A DNA stretch of 64,000 nt from Archegozetes longisetosus (Eukaryota; Arthropoda; Arachnida; Sarcoptiformes; Trhypochthoniidae). The notes under the pieces are model-generated. The model saw nothing but the letters and a program-made list of their open reading frames with translations. It did no database searches and was not told the origin of the DNA. Both the position numbers and the translations under genes were made by a program. How positions within the stretch are numbered: position 1 is the first letter of the stretch; each line of letters opens with the position of its first letter. Below are positions 12,801 to 24,725 of the stretch, in pieces. The DNA is taken from positions 1,294,447 through 1,358,446 of the forward strand of contig JAEMBT020000003.1 of NCBI GenBank assembly GCA_018873245.2, read 5' to 3'.

Positions 12801-15069
12801 TTGAAATGTTGTTACCAATGTTGCATTTATAAGTTATGCATTTTTACTAATTTAAATAATTTCAAAAACTTCTATGAAAAGGATTCGGGAACTCTTAAAA
12901 AGGAAATGTTTTTAAGTTTAAACAAATGCAATTTGGATTGTGGCTCTAAAGACATCTATTTTTTATTATTCGCGATAAACTTGAATTCAATTTCTCACAT
13001 TTCATAAATTCAAGTTAAGATTTGTTTCTATAGATGGGGACATGTAAAATAGGCGATTCTTCAATTAGATTAGTCACTGGCGTAAATAAAGTTTATAAAA
13101 TTATATGATACATATATAGTGAAAACTTTAGTTATTAATAGATTGTAAAGGCCAGATGAGTTGGTTTATGGTAACAAGCGAATCATTTACTACTTTTTGA
13201 AGTGTTTTCATACTTATATTAAAATTTGGGGAAGTTTCTGTGGAAAACTGAATTATTAATTAGTTTTGTCTCATAATGAGAAAATAAGAATTATTTCGGC
13301 TATAATATATATGATTTACATTGAAGAAATTTCAACTAATTTTAGATTTGAAATAAATATATTAATATAATCTCTTTAAAATAATCACAATCTTACTTAA
13401 TTTAAATAATTTTAGTTATTTTTTCTGAATTTCTTACACTAGAAGTTCATTATATAAAAACTTTGTTCAAACAAGCTTTAATTGTATTGTATACAATCGT
13501 TTAGATCATGTGATTCAGCTCTCACGTGAAACTTCACTGAAAATAGTCTCCATTTTATATTAAAATTTATCAAAATCGGCGTAACAAAACCACTATTTGT
13601 CTTTTTGTTCAGCATCTTTCAGCTCAAGATCTACTTATCGTACAGCTTAAAAGTAATATTATTTGAATCAAAATGAATTGTGCACTTGGAAGCGCATTTT
13701 AGCCGTTCCATGTCAATTGGGCCGAAGGCAATTGAACTTGGCGACATTTGAGCCTCATTTTGAAAGTTGTAATTTTATATTTGTGGGAATGCCTTGGAAA
13801 TGGTATTTGCGATCATTTTATGATGAAATCCGTTATACGGAATGCAATACAAATATCCTCTCCATCACTCTATTTCTTAATAGTAATAACTACATAATTT
13901 ACTAATAAATCAACTAAATAATAGACTGCTCTCTATCGCATATTTATATTAAATTCCGCAAAACGGATCACATGATAAAATCTAGCTAGTACCATTTCAG
14001 CGGCATTCTCTCATTTATTGAAAAATTAAGCTTAATCGTCTTAAGGTTTAATTGTCAAAGGTTCAACTGTCGAGGCTCAATTGTAAAAGCTCAATTGACG
14101 TGCTACGTATTTTAGCTACCTATAAGTGGCCATTGATCACTTCAGTAATCGGGAAATCACTTTTAAAGACTGTATTGTGATGGGCTTCTACTATTAAGTC
14201 TATAAAATTACGAATAGAAAACATATATCTCATAAGGATACGCCATTTCACTTCAAGTTTCAGAAAAAATTTGAAATTCAAATCAATCGTATTCTGCAAA
14301 CAAGATTTTTCAAAGCTTATAAAAAATTAATAAATTTAAAAGCGATTTATCGGTAAAAATTTTCAACTGATTAATGGTAAATTTCTCTTAAAGTTATCTA
14401 GTCTTTTGTGAAAAAACGCCATCTCTTAAATTTGAAGTGCCTTTTAGTGGTAAAGTCACATAGACGAGCAAAATTGAATTCTTTATACTTTGAAGAAACA
14501 TTTAATATTTAAATTGAACAAACTCTTAAGAACTTTGTATAGGAATTAGAAGTGAGAGAACTCGAGATATAAATAGGATTAGTTGTCTAGAACGGTTCGA
14601 TAAGGATGAGGACTTATATTATTCTTTTTGATTGGAATTCTCTAGCTGATATTAGTCAATAAACAATTTTTAAGTAGTCAAGCATTAAGAAACCAACTTT
14701 TCTGAGGCCTTGGCATTGAAAATAATATGTAGGTCCCAGTTTGATAGGTTATTTCAAGATTTTTCTCGAATAAAGTTGATAACCTTATATAGACATAATT
14801 ATTAGCAATGAATAGTTGAGATATGAGATTTTGAAATAAAAAACTTATTAATCATTAAATTATTTTTACCAAATATTTTTAAAACTTGTACAGTAATTTA
14901 TTTAGAAAATTAATTTAATTAGTCAAGTTATTGATATATTTAAAGTAAATTCTCAGCCTAGGATTCATTGAAATGACTATTGAGAGCAGAAATTCAATCA
15001 CAAAATAAAATTTATTCAACAATATTTCGCGCATTCTGCCTGTTTTATAGAACCTAACTTCAAAAACAA
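9841..15069. other. Long AT-rich region, little recognisable
   Basis: No gene is identified with confidence. A 115-residue ORF at 10339-10686 has an open, lysine/isoleucine/serine-rich C-terminal half, and an AG acceptor-like site sits in its first codons, but it matches nothing I recognise. An 80-residue ORF at 13663-13905 is also unrecognised. Near 10081 there is a GGTTGTTCGGAAAGTG sequence resembling ends of mariner-type elements, but no partner end was found. A palindromic MITE lies at 11646-11855. Confidence 0.4.
11646..11855. mobile_element. Short palindromic MITE-like element
   Basis: Two imperfect inverted arms of roughly 80-95 bp flank a centre of about 35 bp. The left arm contains CAATTATTGCTCTTAAATCG and CCTTAGCATGAGT; the right arm carries their inverse around 11780-11855. 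It encodes nothing. Such foldback structures are typical of miniature inverted-repeat transposable elements, though no clear target duplication was identified. Confidence 0.65.
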
Positions 15070-15895
15070 AACCTATGTATACTGATATAATCATTATATT
15101 TTTGAAAATAATATCAAATTTTGATACCTTCTTCAGACTGAAAATCCATTTGAATAAGATGTGTAAAAAATTAAATACAAATGAATACTTGTATTTCTAT
15201 TCAAATTCACTTATCGATCATTACAGAAGTGTAATACGATTTGCTCATCTTCGCAAAATTTTCAAATCTACAGAGTTTAGACTTTATTACTAGTCTTAAA
15301 ATATAATGCGAAATCACCTTTTAAACTAGCTTCTCAAAACTTGCTTGCTTCAAAAAAGAAGGTTATTACCCAAGAAGTATTACGTAGAAAGATTTATATA
15401 TTAATATTTAAGACATAGTTATTAGTTTGCAACCTTACATACCATGCAAGCGTCGATGGTTTGAGAGTAACAATTTGAAAGCTATCCAATACTTAAATCT
15501 AGTTTCAAAGCCTGAATTGAGTATTTAAGCAAAAATAAAAATCAGTAAAACTGGGATTTTATCTTGAGTAATGTGCATTCAAACAGGTTCTTTTGAACAG
15601 ATAAGCGTTTTGAAATTTTGAATTCAGATCATACATTTTCAACTGATAGATAGACATTTTTCGTTATTTTTACTAAATTATTCATTTCTCAGGGAGTTAA
15701 ATTTTAAGACCAAAGTTTATCTATAACCCAAGAGACTTTTATTGATTAAAAGCAGGCTTTTAGTTTAAATCTAATGAGAAATTTTTAATTTAATTTTTCA
15801 TTATTAAATTCTATTCTGGGAACAAATGCAATCGTACATTATTGGAAATAAATTCAAATAAAAAATATTTATCATTCTTTATTCCGCCTCCTCAT
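15070..15895. repeat. Non-coding segmental duplication, copy 1
   Basis: This roughly 820-bp segment recurs in the same orientation at about 19780-20615. Shared landmarks include CTACAGAGTTTAGACTTTAT versus the same with one change, the run GCATTCAAACAGGTTCTTTT, and TTGGAAATAAATTCAAATAA near the end. Divergence is modest, with small indels. A 72-residue ORF at 15075-15293 is not conserved as an ORF in the other copy, so it is probably not a gene. Confidence 0.75.
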
Positions 15896-17264
15896 TATAT
15901 AATTTATACCCTATAATGTGAATTCATATTTAGATTATATATTTTTTGGACAGTGATGACTAAATTTAATAATCTGCAATTTTGGTGAAATTTGATATAA
16001 AAAATTTGAACTTAAAGTGAAGATTTTATCCTATAAAATGAGATTGAATTCGATTTTGTCTAACCTTTTTCCCATTGATGCCTTTCGACTTATAATACAA
16101 TTAATCTGAACGCCTCTCACGATAAATAAAAATTAAAACTTTGTACTCTTGATAGGCTTTCAATTATTGATTCTAAGAGTTTACACTTATATCATATTAA
16201 TGCAACTATTAACATGAAAGATATATCCCGTCATGTCTAACATTGGTATTTATCGAAATGCTGATCAATAGAAACAATTATAGTGACGTATAATGTAATT
16301 TAGAAAATTAGACTAGAATTCAATAATTTAGAGAATTAGATAAGAAAAGATTAAGAGCAATACAGAAAGTAATTCTCATCAAAGTGTTACATTTTTAAAT
16401 ATTCTTTCGTAAAATGATTGTGATTTTTTAAAACGTTTTTTATATTTTTCCTGAGACACTTCTGATAGTGAAGAACTAATCGATAGTTTTTCCTAATATT
16501 ATACCTTAACTTATTATAATTGTCATCGAATTTATATGATAAGAAACATCAGAATAAATCAAAGTTAAATTTTCTAAAGATTATCGAAAAGGAATTTTAA
16601 ACTTTATTTGTACTTAGCTCATAAAAGAGGCGTCATCATTCAATAATGTGTATGAAACCTTCGGGCCATGCATTACCAGAATATTAGAGGGTCACTTCCG
16701 AATCACTCTGAGCACTTTCTAAAAAATACACAAGTATACAATTATATCACTATGTGTTTTTGTCTTATTTACTAATATTACCATCTACAAACTTCCTCAT
16801 GCTCACAACCAGAATTTGAGCCTGTGTAGAATACTACCTATAACTAAAACAAAATTCCTTACTCATTATAGAATTTTTTAAATGTTTAGCCCTTCGTCAC
16901 AATTGTAAAGTAAAATTTTTCAGTTTCCACTTTAAAAATCATACAAAAATCAGGTAAGTGTCATATATTAATAGTTTGGGAATTTAGATCTGTCATATTT
17001 CTCATTTTTAACCATAAAATTTTCGATTCGTTTAGGCTTATGGTTTTAATTTGATAAATTTTTTCTGATGTCAAGACAGGAATTTGCCCTAAGATTACAG
17101 TGCTTTATGCTTGCTCTTTATATGGCTATGCTCTTATGCAACTATAATCATGTGAAACAAATCAAGCCTTTCACTCTCATTGAGTACACTAATGAAACAA
17201 TAAGTATATGATATGTATAGCAATACGATAAATAGTAATGTATAATAGTTTAATAACTAGGAAT
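15896..17264. other. Intergenic, partly homologous to the 46.4-46.8 kb region
   Basis: No gene is seen. A stretch near 16810-16885 (containing AATTTGAGCCTGTGTAGAAT) resembles 46440-46462 and 46745-46798, marking the downstream edge of the duplication that carries the HAD phosphatase gene. Confidence 0.5.
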
Positions 17265-17731
17265 TAGGGTGACGAAGTCAAAAACTATTAAATGCGGAAC
17301 AAAACAATTTGGCCCCTTATAAAATATTCTTTAAAATTTTTAGTTTTAAAAAAAACATTTACAAATTTACAATCTTTACTTATTATTCAAAAATTTATAC
17401 TTCTGAGATTTTGCTACATATAATAATTCGTTATTGCTTTTATGAAACTATAAGAGTCATACACGATGTGAATGAAAATAAAGTTTAAAAATTTATTCGA
17501 TAGATAGATTAAAATTCTTTTTATCTAAAGACTTTCACATATTTTAAGATAAAAAACGTGTTGGTAATAAAATTGCATTCTTTACATTAAACAAAAACAT
17601 ACAGTCGAAGATTTTAAGATAAATCTCAAAATGTGTGATATTTCAGCCCCACAAAAGGTGAGTGTGAGATGCGGGACACAACTCTTAAATGCAGGACAAT
17701 CTCACACAATGCGGGACATTTGGTCACCCTA
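17265..17731. mobile_element. hAT-like non-autonomous element (467 bp)
   Basis: The element begins TAGGGTGAC and ends GTCACCCTA. It is flanked by a perfect 8-bp direct repeat CTAGGAAT (17257-17264 and 17732-17739). Eight-base target duplications with this terminal type are characteristic of the hAT superfamily. The interior shares text with the element at 38764-39194, including iterated GCGGGACA-type words near the right end. No transposase is encoded, so it would need one supplied in trans. Confidence 0.85.
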
Positions 17732-17839
17732 CTAGGAATCAACTGTGGATAAAATAAACGCGCGAAACAAGGTAACATTTAACTTCACAATTAATTCTGC
17801 CTTTTTGGAAGTTAAGTTATGCTGAAGGGTTAATAAAAT

Positions 17840-18617
17840 CTATTCCGAAAAAGCTGGTAAACCAAAAAATTCAGGCTTAAAATCGTTGAACGATTCTAGG
17901 ATGCAATCGATTTTATTATTATTCCGATCAACAAATCCTATCCGCCTGTCTTTGACCAGAACTGTTTGCATACCAGAAGCAACAGCTCCCGCAATGCCAG
18001 TCAACGAATCTTCAATAATAAGCACATTCCTCACATCCTTTGGTGAATTTTTAAATCTTTTCGCGCAAACCAAATACACATCTGGATGAGGTTTTTTATT
18101 AACCACTTCTATGTCATCCCAACCGCAAACGGAATGACTGAAATAATTTCCAGATTCAAAATAATTGCCAAACATGTGTGAAATTTTATCGAAATGTCTT
18201 TTACTATTTCCGGTCGCGATGGCCATTGGAATGTTATTCTTATGCAAATGTTTTATCAGTCTATCGACTCCTGAAATTAATTGAAATTCCATTTTATAAA
18301 ACTTGTCAAGCACTTTTATCGTTAATTCTGTTATATCTATTTCTTCGCTCATTTCCAAGGAGTCGACAAACTTTTTCAGTAACGAAGCAATTGATGTCGT
18401 GTTTGGGACATATCCTTAATTAAGTAAGAAATTAATTAAAATTTTTTCAAAACTTTAAAAATAATTTGAAATTACTTTCTACTTCTGGTGACAACTCCTT
18501 TCTATAACTTTTGGCGTAATCACGTAACACATTAATGTAAATATCGATCGAATTAACAATAGTTCCATCTAAATCGAAAATAACATGTGTTGCTGGAGTT
18601 GGAGTTTCAGTTGACAT
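17840..18617 (-). CDS. HAD phosphatase, pseudouridine-5'-phosphatase-like (copy 1)
   Basis: Two exons: 18476-18617 and 17840-18414, split by a 61-bp GT-AG intron; together 717 nt, 238 residues plus stop. The product is a haloacid-dehalogenase phosphatase: motif I FDLDGT lies in exon 1, motif II is in the AIATGNSKR stretch, the motif III lysine is in NKKPHPDVYL, and motif IV is IIEDSLTG. The CAKRF text and the C-terminal FGLPAFSE closely resemble animal PUDP/HDHD1 (about 228 residues), which dephosphorylates pseudouridine 5'-monophosphate. The helical cap lies between motifs I and II, and its start spans the splice site. A second intact copy with the same exon structure is at 46809-47586, so this is a recent gene duplication. 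Substrate is inferred from family resemblance only. Confidence 0.85.
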
Positions 18618-18799
18618 TTCACAGGATAATTCACTTGAGAAAACACTAAATTGAGTTTACTATTTATTGAATTTTTAATGTTTAAGATACTCGATTTAAT
18701 ATATTAATATTAGAATGGTTGATATGTTCGTAGAATGAAAGAGCAATAGTGAATTTTTAGCGATTTTACAACTTATCATTAAAGCATGACTTAAATGAT

Positions 18800-19350
18800 G
18801 ATGATTAGCCTGACCCATCTGTACCCACCACTTGCCGATGATTTAACGCATTCCTTTTGTGAATCTGTGAATCCTCGAAGAGAGAAAATTACCAAAATGA
18901 TGATACACGTAACAGAAACCTCCACAACATTAAAGTTATTGCACATAATTCGATACCCTCGTACAGTTGATACTTTGACGTGTTCAGCTAACTGACTGAC
19001 CCGGTTGCTTGAATCTCTTATCCAGAGGACTTCGACTCTAGGCTTGGATTTTACGGTGATCTTTTCAAATCCATCCCCGATAACTTCTTGAAGGAAGACC
19101 CGATCAACCGAGTCAGGAAGTAAGTAGAACTAGTGAATATGTTAAGAGAGGAAGAGCATCAGGTTATACGCAATATTCTTCAAGTGGCAAAGGTTTGAGC
19201 TCAAAAAGTACCTTCACAGGTCATCTTCTTTTTTCCAATGGAGGAGGAAATTCGAAAATATTTTGACAAGTCATATTAACTGGTGGGTCGAGTCAATCAT
19301 CATCACTTAGGTCATATTTGAATGATTCGTTGAAAAATTTCTGAAAAAAT
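18800..19350 (+). pseudogene. Exon-like relic of an unrecognised gene
   Basis: Three successive stretches look coding and have splice-like borders. The first (about 18809-18907) reads LYPPLADDLTHSFCESVNPR and ends at a GTAACA donor. The second (about 19025-19119) reads DFDSRLGFYGDLFKSIPDNF followed by LKEDPINRVR and ends at GTAAGT. The third (from about 19165) reads RGRASGYTQYSSSGKG and later GGSSQSSSLRSYLND with an in-frame TGA between. This segment is absent beside the second phosphatase copy, so it was inserted into or lost from one copy. The protein family is not recognised. Confidence 0.35.
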
Positions 19351-19779
19351 TACTATTAGTTTTTCATTCCACGAACTTATCAATCATCCTAATAAGAATT
19401 ATTACTATAAGTTATACCGAAATGTTAGTTAAGTTTGAAGATTAAAAACCATATCTTGTCCCCATTAAATATTATAGATAGCACTGAACTGTACTTTCAT
19501 TCGGTTTGTTGAATAGAAGTTTAGTTTATAAGTCACAATCAGTAAAACTGTTTCGATATTAATACTTAAAAAGTTAAATATTATCAGAATTTTGACATGC
19601 AAACTATTTGTTTATTTGATGCTGTAATGATTTATATCAAACGAGATCCTTCTTTTTATAGAGATTATCCAATCAAGCTTTTAACTAGACAGGCTCGACT
19701 CGATCAGAAATTTCACAATTCTAGTTTTTCTAGACCTCTAAACTGAACAAAAATATTCATTTACTCAAATAATAGAGTA

Positions 19780-20615
19780 ATACTGAGGAGTAATAATATC
19801 AATTTGATCATTATATTTTCGAAAGAAACTTAAATTTTGGTACTTTTTCAGGCTGAAAATCAATTTAATAAAATGAATTTAAAAATTAAATAATATTGGA
19901 CGACGTAAAATATTTATATTTTTATTCAAATTCACTTATTGATCATCACAGTAGTATAACACAATTTTTTCATCTCCGCAAAATTTTCAAACCTACAGAG
20001 TTCTGACTTTATTACTGATCATAAAATATTTTGTGAAACCATCTTTTAAACTAACTTCTTAAAACTCGCTTGCTTCAAAGTGAAAGTTATTACTCAAGAA
20101 GTATTGCGTAGAAAGATTTATTTATTTAAGACAGTTATGTTTGTGAAGTTACATAGCACGCAAGCGATGGTGGTTTTGAGAGTAACAATTTGGAAGTTAT
20201 CCAATACTTGAATCTAGTTTCAAAGCCTGAATTGAGTATTTAAGCAAAAATAAAAATCAGTAAAACTGGGATTTTATCTTGAGAAATGTGCATTCAAACA
20301 GGTTCTTTTGAACAGATAAGCGTTTTGAAATTTTGAATTCAGATCATACATTTTCAACTGACAGATAACTTTTTCGTTATTTTTACTAAATTATTCATTC
20401 CTCAAGGAGTTAAATTTTAAGACCAAAGTTTATTTATAACCCAAGAGCCTTTTATTGATTGAAAGCAAGCTTTTAGTTTAACTTTAATGGGATCTTTTCA
20501 ATTTATTTTTTCATTATTAAATTCTATTCTGGGAACAAATACGATTGTATATTATTGGAAATAAATTCAAATAAAAAATATTCATCATTCTTTATTCCAT
20601 CTCCGCATTGCATAA
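19780..20615. repeat. Non-coding segmental duplication, copy 2
   Basis: Direct-orientation partner of 15070-15895, ending with the shared run TTGGAAATAAATTCAAATAA and a short poly-pyrimidine tail. The two copies flank the phosphatase copy at 17.8-18.6 kb, about 4.7 kb apart. Confidence 0.75.
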
Positions 20616-22719
20616 TTCTCTAATAATAAAATTCCTTAAAGATTTTATAACTAGTTCTTAAGCGATATAGGCTTAAAAATATCATTCTGAAGTTAAATAT
20701 AGAAAATTTTGAATAAAAATTATTGAATTTAAATAATTAATAACTAAAGGTTTTATGCCGAACAACTGTTCACAAGCCAAGTAGCTCGTGGGTTATATTT
20801 GACTCTTCAAGGCTGCTAGAAGTAAAGAGAAGAGGTGCAAGCGAGTTTTGTGATAAATCTTATTTCTGAGATTTATTTAAGTGGCGTAGAGGAAAAGTAC
20901 ATCTCAATAAGACCATTAAATTTAAGCACACCTTGATCCTATTTATCTTTATCATAGCTTATGAGAAAGCTTTCAATCACTTTTTACGAACATTATATAT
21001 GTGCAATTTTTAGCGCGTCACACAGTTTCGTCAATTTCTGCTCGCGTTTGTGCTTCACGATACCTCTTCTTTTAGCTAGAAGTATAGATAGCAAGCCTTT
21101 TTTGTGAAACATCATCGAAATTCAAACTCTATTGTATCTTCAAGAGGAAATTACTTTAATTCAAGTAATTAATTCTTTTCCGTTTCATTGTAATCTTTCA
21201 ATAATTTGGCTGGACAAGACCTAGATACAGTCAATTTGACGTGCAACGAGTTAGTCTGCTGACCATAGAGTTAGGAAAAGGCAGTTGTGGCTAACTTGAA
21301 ATATTAAAAAATTGTTTTGGCAACGACTTAACTCACTAATACACTAACTCTGCATGTAGATAAGGCTATAAAAAGCTCTTCAATTACTCGTAGTTATTTC
21401 AGATTTTTTTAATTTACGTATTTTTCATATTTCTATTCGGCATAATTTCATTTTCGAGAAGAAAGTAATTTATAATTTTGGAAGCTTCTTTCATATTGGA
21501 TAAAATAAAAATCAGAGTAAATTCAAGGATTGTTATGGTGATTAATTTCAGGTCCATTAGTGATAATTTTATGGATTTTAAAAATAAGCTCGTATAGCTA
21601 GTATTATGGTTACACTTCGAAGTTTCGAAAAATAAAGCTTCGAAAACCTTGTATTAAAACCCTAATAATACAATAAAACCCATTTTATCTCTATAGGGAT
21701 ATTGCTTTCAAATTTTTATTAAGTTGATAGATTAATAATAAAAATATTATGCAATTGTGTTAATTAAAATGATTAATATATTGATTATCAATTAAGCTTA
21801 ATATTGCTTTACATCCTTTGCACTTATAATAGTTTTTATTGATGTCGGTTTTAACTTTGTAAAGCATCATATTATTATCAACTCATCATACAGAACTACA
21901 AATATTTTTAATTAAACTCAATTATCCATAATTTATTCTAGAAAAAAATTGAAAAATAGAAAATATTCTACGAGATCCTTATGAAAGAATATCTATTAAT
22001 TAATGATGAGCATAGGCTCGAAAATGTCGAGCCTGAGCCTGAGCCTGAGCCTAGAGCCTAAATTGAAACATTGATTTAATTATCATAAAACATAAAAATC
22101 TGAAATAGCATCTATTATTAATAAGCAAGTAAGATATATGTATTAAAATTTTCAATAAGTTAAATAAATTTTTCAATTCGAAAAAGGAAAGCTCCAAAAA
22201 GCATTACAAATTACTAGAAAAGCTTATTCTTGCCACATATATGCATAAACATCTCGAAATATCGTAATTTGTTTGTAATTCTGAACTTTGACACTTCTCA
22301 GATGCAATGAAAAAATCTTGAAGAAAAACTTGGATATGTTACCGTTCAAATAGCAAACATAACAAGAACGAATATCACGTAATTTTACGACATTCTTTTA
22401 AAATCAAAAGAAAAGTTTGGTATTAGAGAATTAACGTGTCTAAAATTTTTATTTATATATTATTTCCTCTAAATATTCTCCCATGATTTATTAAACAGCT
22501 ACGATCTCTAGAATAAGTGAAAGCAATTAAAATCTAATATAATAATAGTAAAGTATAAACAGAATTACCGAATAATTGCTATATTGAAATGAATAACATG
22601 TGTATTTTGAAATATTACCTCAAAATATCATTTTATTATATTATAAAGGGGCACATTTTATTAACTATTAATCAAATTGTTTCAAGAGCATTAAGTCTTG
22701 TAATATTTTAATATCTAGT
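20616..22719. other. Intergenic, AT-rich
   Basis: No gene or RNA recognised. A short tandem repeat of GAGCCT (about five units, one interrupted) lies at roughly 22030-22063. Confidence 0.5.
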
Positions 22720-23530
22720 TTGTTCCCCTTTACGTTCGATGACATCTGCGAGCCGGTGCTTATATTTACAATATAGGTTGATCACTTCTTGACGCTTCTC
22801 TTGCATCAGATGTTCCACCGATTATTAAATCTTCTGCTAGAGAGTTTTCGCTTTATAGAATTGAAGTCCATCGTAAACATAGACATCGCGCATCATTTTC
22901 CAGCTGCTTTCCATTATGTTTAGGTCGGGACTGGGAAACGGAGCCGGAAATAAATTTATTCGTATTGACTTGAATCAATTGTCAACTACAGTTGCCACGT
23001 GGCATTGTCCTGTTGGAAATAATATTCTTTACCTTCAAACTTGTCTAGAAGTAGCTTCACTTTGCCCTGTTAGAGAGATCGATAATCAATAGCCTTAACA
23101 CTCCCTTTCATCCATTCAATGTAAATAAAGCCATCAGATAATACGCAACCCCAGACAATTACGTCATCGCCATCCATTTGACGCTTAATTCTTACTGGAA
23201 TAGAATGCCTATTACAATATGCGCCCCAACGTTCAGATCCATCGAAGCGAAATCGCCTTTCATCGATAAATACAGTTAAATTAAATCGATGTAAATTATG
23301 GATGCAATCGATGGTAAACTACTGTCGAATATTTTCCTCATTTGGGGATACAAACCCTTGGCGACGAAGTTCCCGACGTACTGTCCAAATGCTGACATCC
23401 AGACCACAGTTTGACTTGATTTTTTTGGCGGTGACGCGTTATTTCTCTAACCTAAGAGCTCTTCCTTTTTATTCGTATTTTCTGGTGAAGTTATCTTAAA
23501 TGACCGATAGCTTTTACAATTTCGACACTA
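22720..23530 (-). pseudogene. Tc1/mariner transposase pseudogene (minus strand)
   Basis: On the minus strand the region reads a helix-turn-helix piece (NCGLDVSIWTVRRELRRQGF), then VFIDERRFRFDGSERWGAYC with the first catalytic Asp, then DDVIVWGCVLSDGFIYIEW, then YYFQQDNA with the second Asp, and finally FPVPT-like text where Tc1 proteins have SPDLN. Several stops (for example after DYRSL and after ATWQL) interrupt it. It is a dead Tc1-family transposase gene, tail-to-head with another one starting at 23620 on the opposite strand. Confidence 0.75.
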
Positions 23531-23619
23531 TTTTAACCCGATTAGTCATAAAATGTGCATTCTTTATCAAATTAATGATCTTAGGAAAAATTTTAATGAA
23601 ATTCATACAAAGGATCACT

Positions 23620-24630
23620 TTTGCAGCTTTACAAAATGGTGCAAAATAAACGGGAATTACCCATTAATTTATTTAATAGTAGTGTTAGAAGTCCTAAAAT
23701 TTTACAAAATCGTAGTAAACTATCCCGTAGCCAAGTTTATCATATTCTGAAACAATTAAAACAAGGTATTCTGATCAAAATTTATCTTCGGAGAGGAAGC
23801 AAAAAATTTTTATGGCCAAACTGACCGTAGACGTATGGCCCATTTGGTCAGAAAACGCGACACATGGTCAGCTAAAAAATTTCAAACGAAGCCGAAAGGC
23901 GTGGGAGCCCCAGAGCATCGGCAAAAACGTGCCAGCGTGTACTTCAGTACATGGGATATTAAAAAAAGATACCACTCAACAAGCCGATGCTTACGAGAAA
24001 ACACAAACGGACTCGTGTGGAGTGGTGTAAAGAGCATTTACAAACAGATTGGACAAGAGTCATCTTTAGTGATGAATCTATGTTCCAATTGTTTAGACAC
24101 GGCTCAAAAGTTTGGGCATAAAACGGGTTAAACGCTCGAAGCCGAAGTCTCCACCAAAATTCATGGTTTGGGGAGCTTTCAGTTATCGATGCAAATCGTG
24201 TCTCAAAACTGTTGCTGGTAAAATGGATTCAACTGCATATGTTAGTATACTTGAGGAATGTCTTGTCAGCGATATGTCAACACTCTATCCCGACGGATGG
24301 ACATTTCAGCAAGATAACGCTAGTGTTCACACTTCTCGGCTCACGAAATCCTGGTTTGAAAGCAAAAAAATTTAACCTAATTAGGTGGCCTTCATGCTCT
24401 CCGCACTTAAGCCCCTCAGAAACGATATGGGGTATTATGAAGAAACGTTTGGATCATGTAATGAGTTCGAATCTAAACGATTGGAAACTAAAAGTGTTAG
24501 AAACTTGGGAGAACTTGGGTCACGATACACTGACTAAACTTATTGATTCCATGACATGGCGTCTTAAAGAGTGTATACGGCTTAATGGTGATACTGTGGA
24601 CTACAAAAGTTTTAATAGAAGAAATTAATA
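23620..24630 (+). pseudogene. Tc1/mariner transposase pseudogene (plus strand)
   Basis: Frames at 23621-24628 together cover a full Tc1-type transposase: an N-terminal DNA-binding part (LSRSQVYHILKQLKQG), the first catalytic segment around 24058-24090 (VIFSDESMFQLF), the second Asp in FQQDNASVHTSR (24304-24340) and the third acidic position in SPHLSPSETIWGIMKKRL (24391-24450). At least three frameshifts separate these blocks, so no intact enzyme can be made. A GTCCGGTAATTTTGTCCCCT sequence at 24706-24725 resembles Tc1-type termini and may be the right end. Confidence 0.75.
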
Positions 24631-24725
24631 GTATCTAAGCTTTAATTTGACACCTTTCTAATTGTAATAATCTGATAAATAAAAGATTTATGATTGCTTA
24701 TAAAGGTCCGGTAATTTTGTCCCCT

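Noticed and set aside
13663..13905. 80-residue ORF considered as a small gene
   Set aside because: No recognisable domain, no paralogue and no clear splice context.
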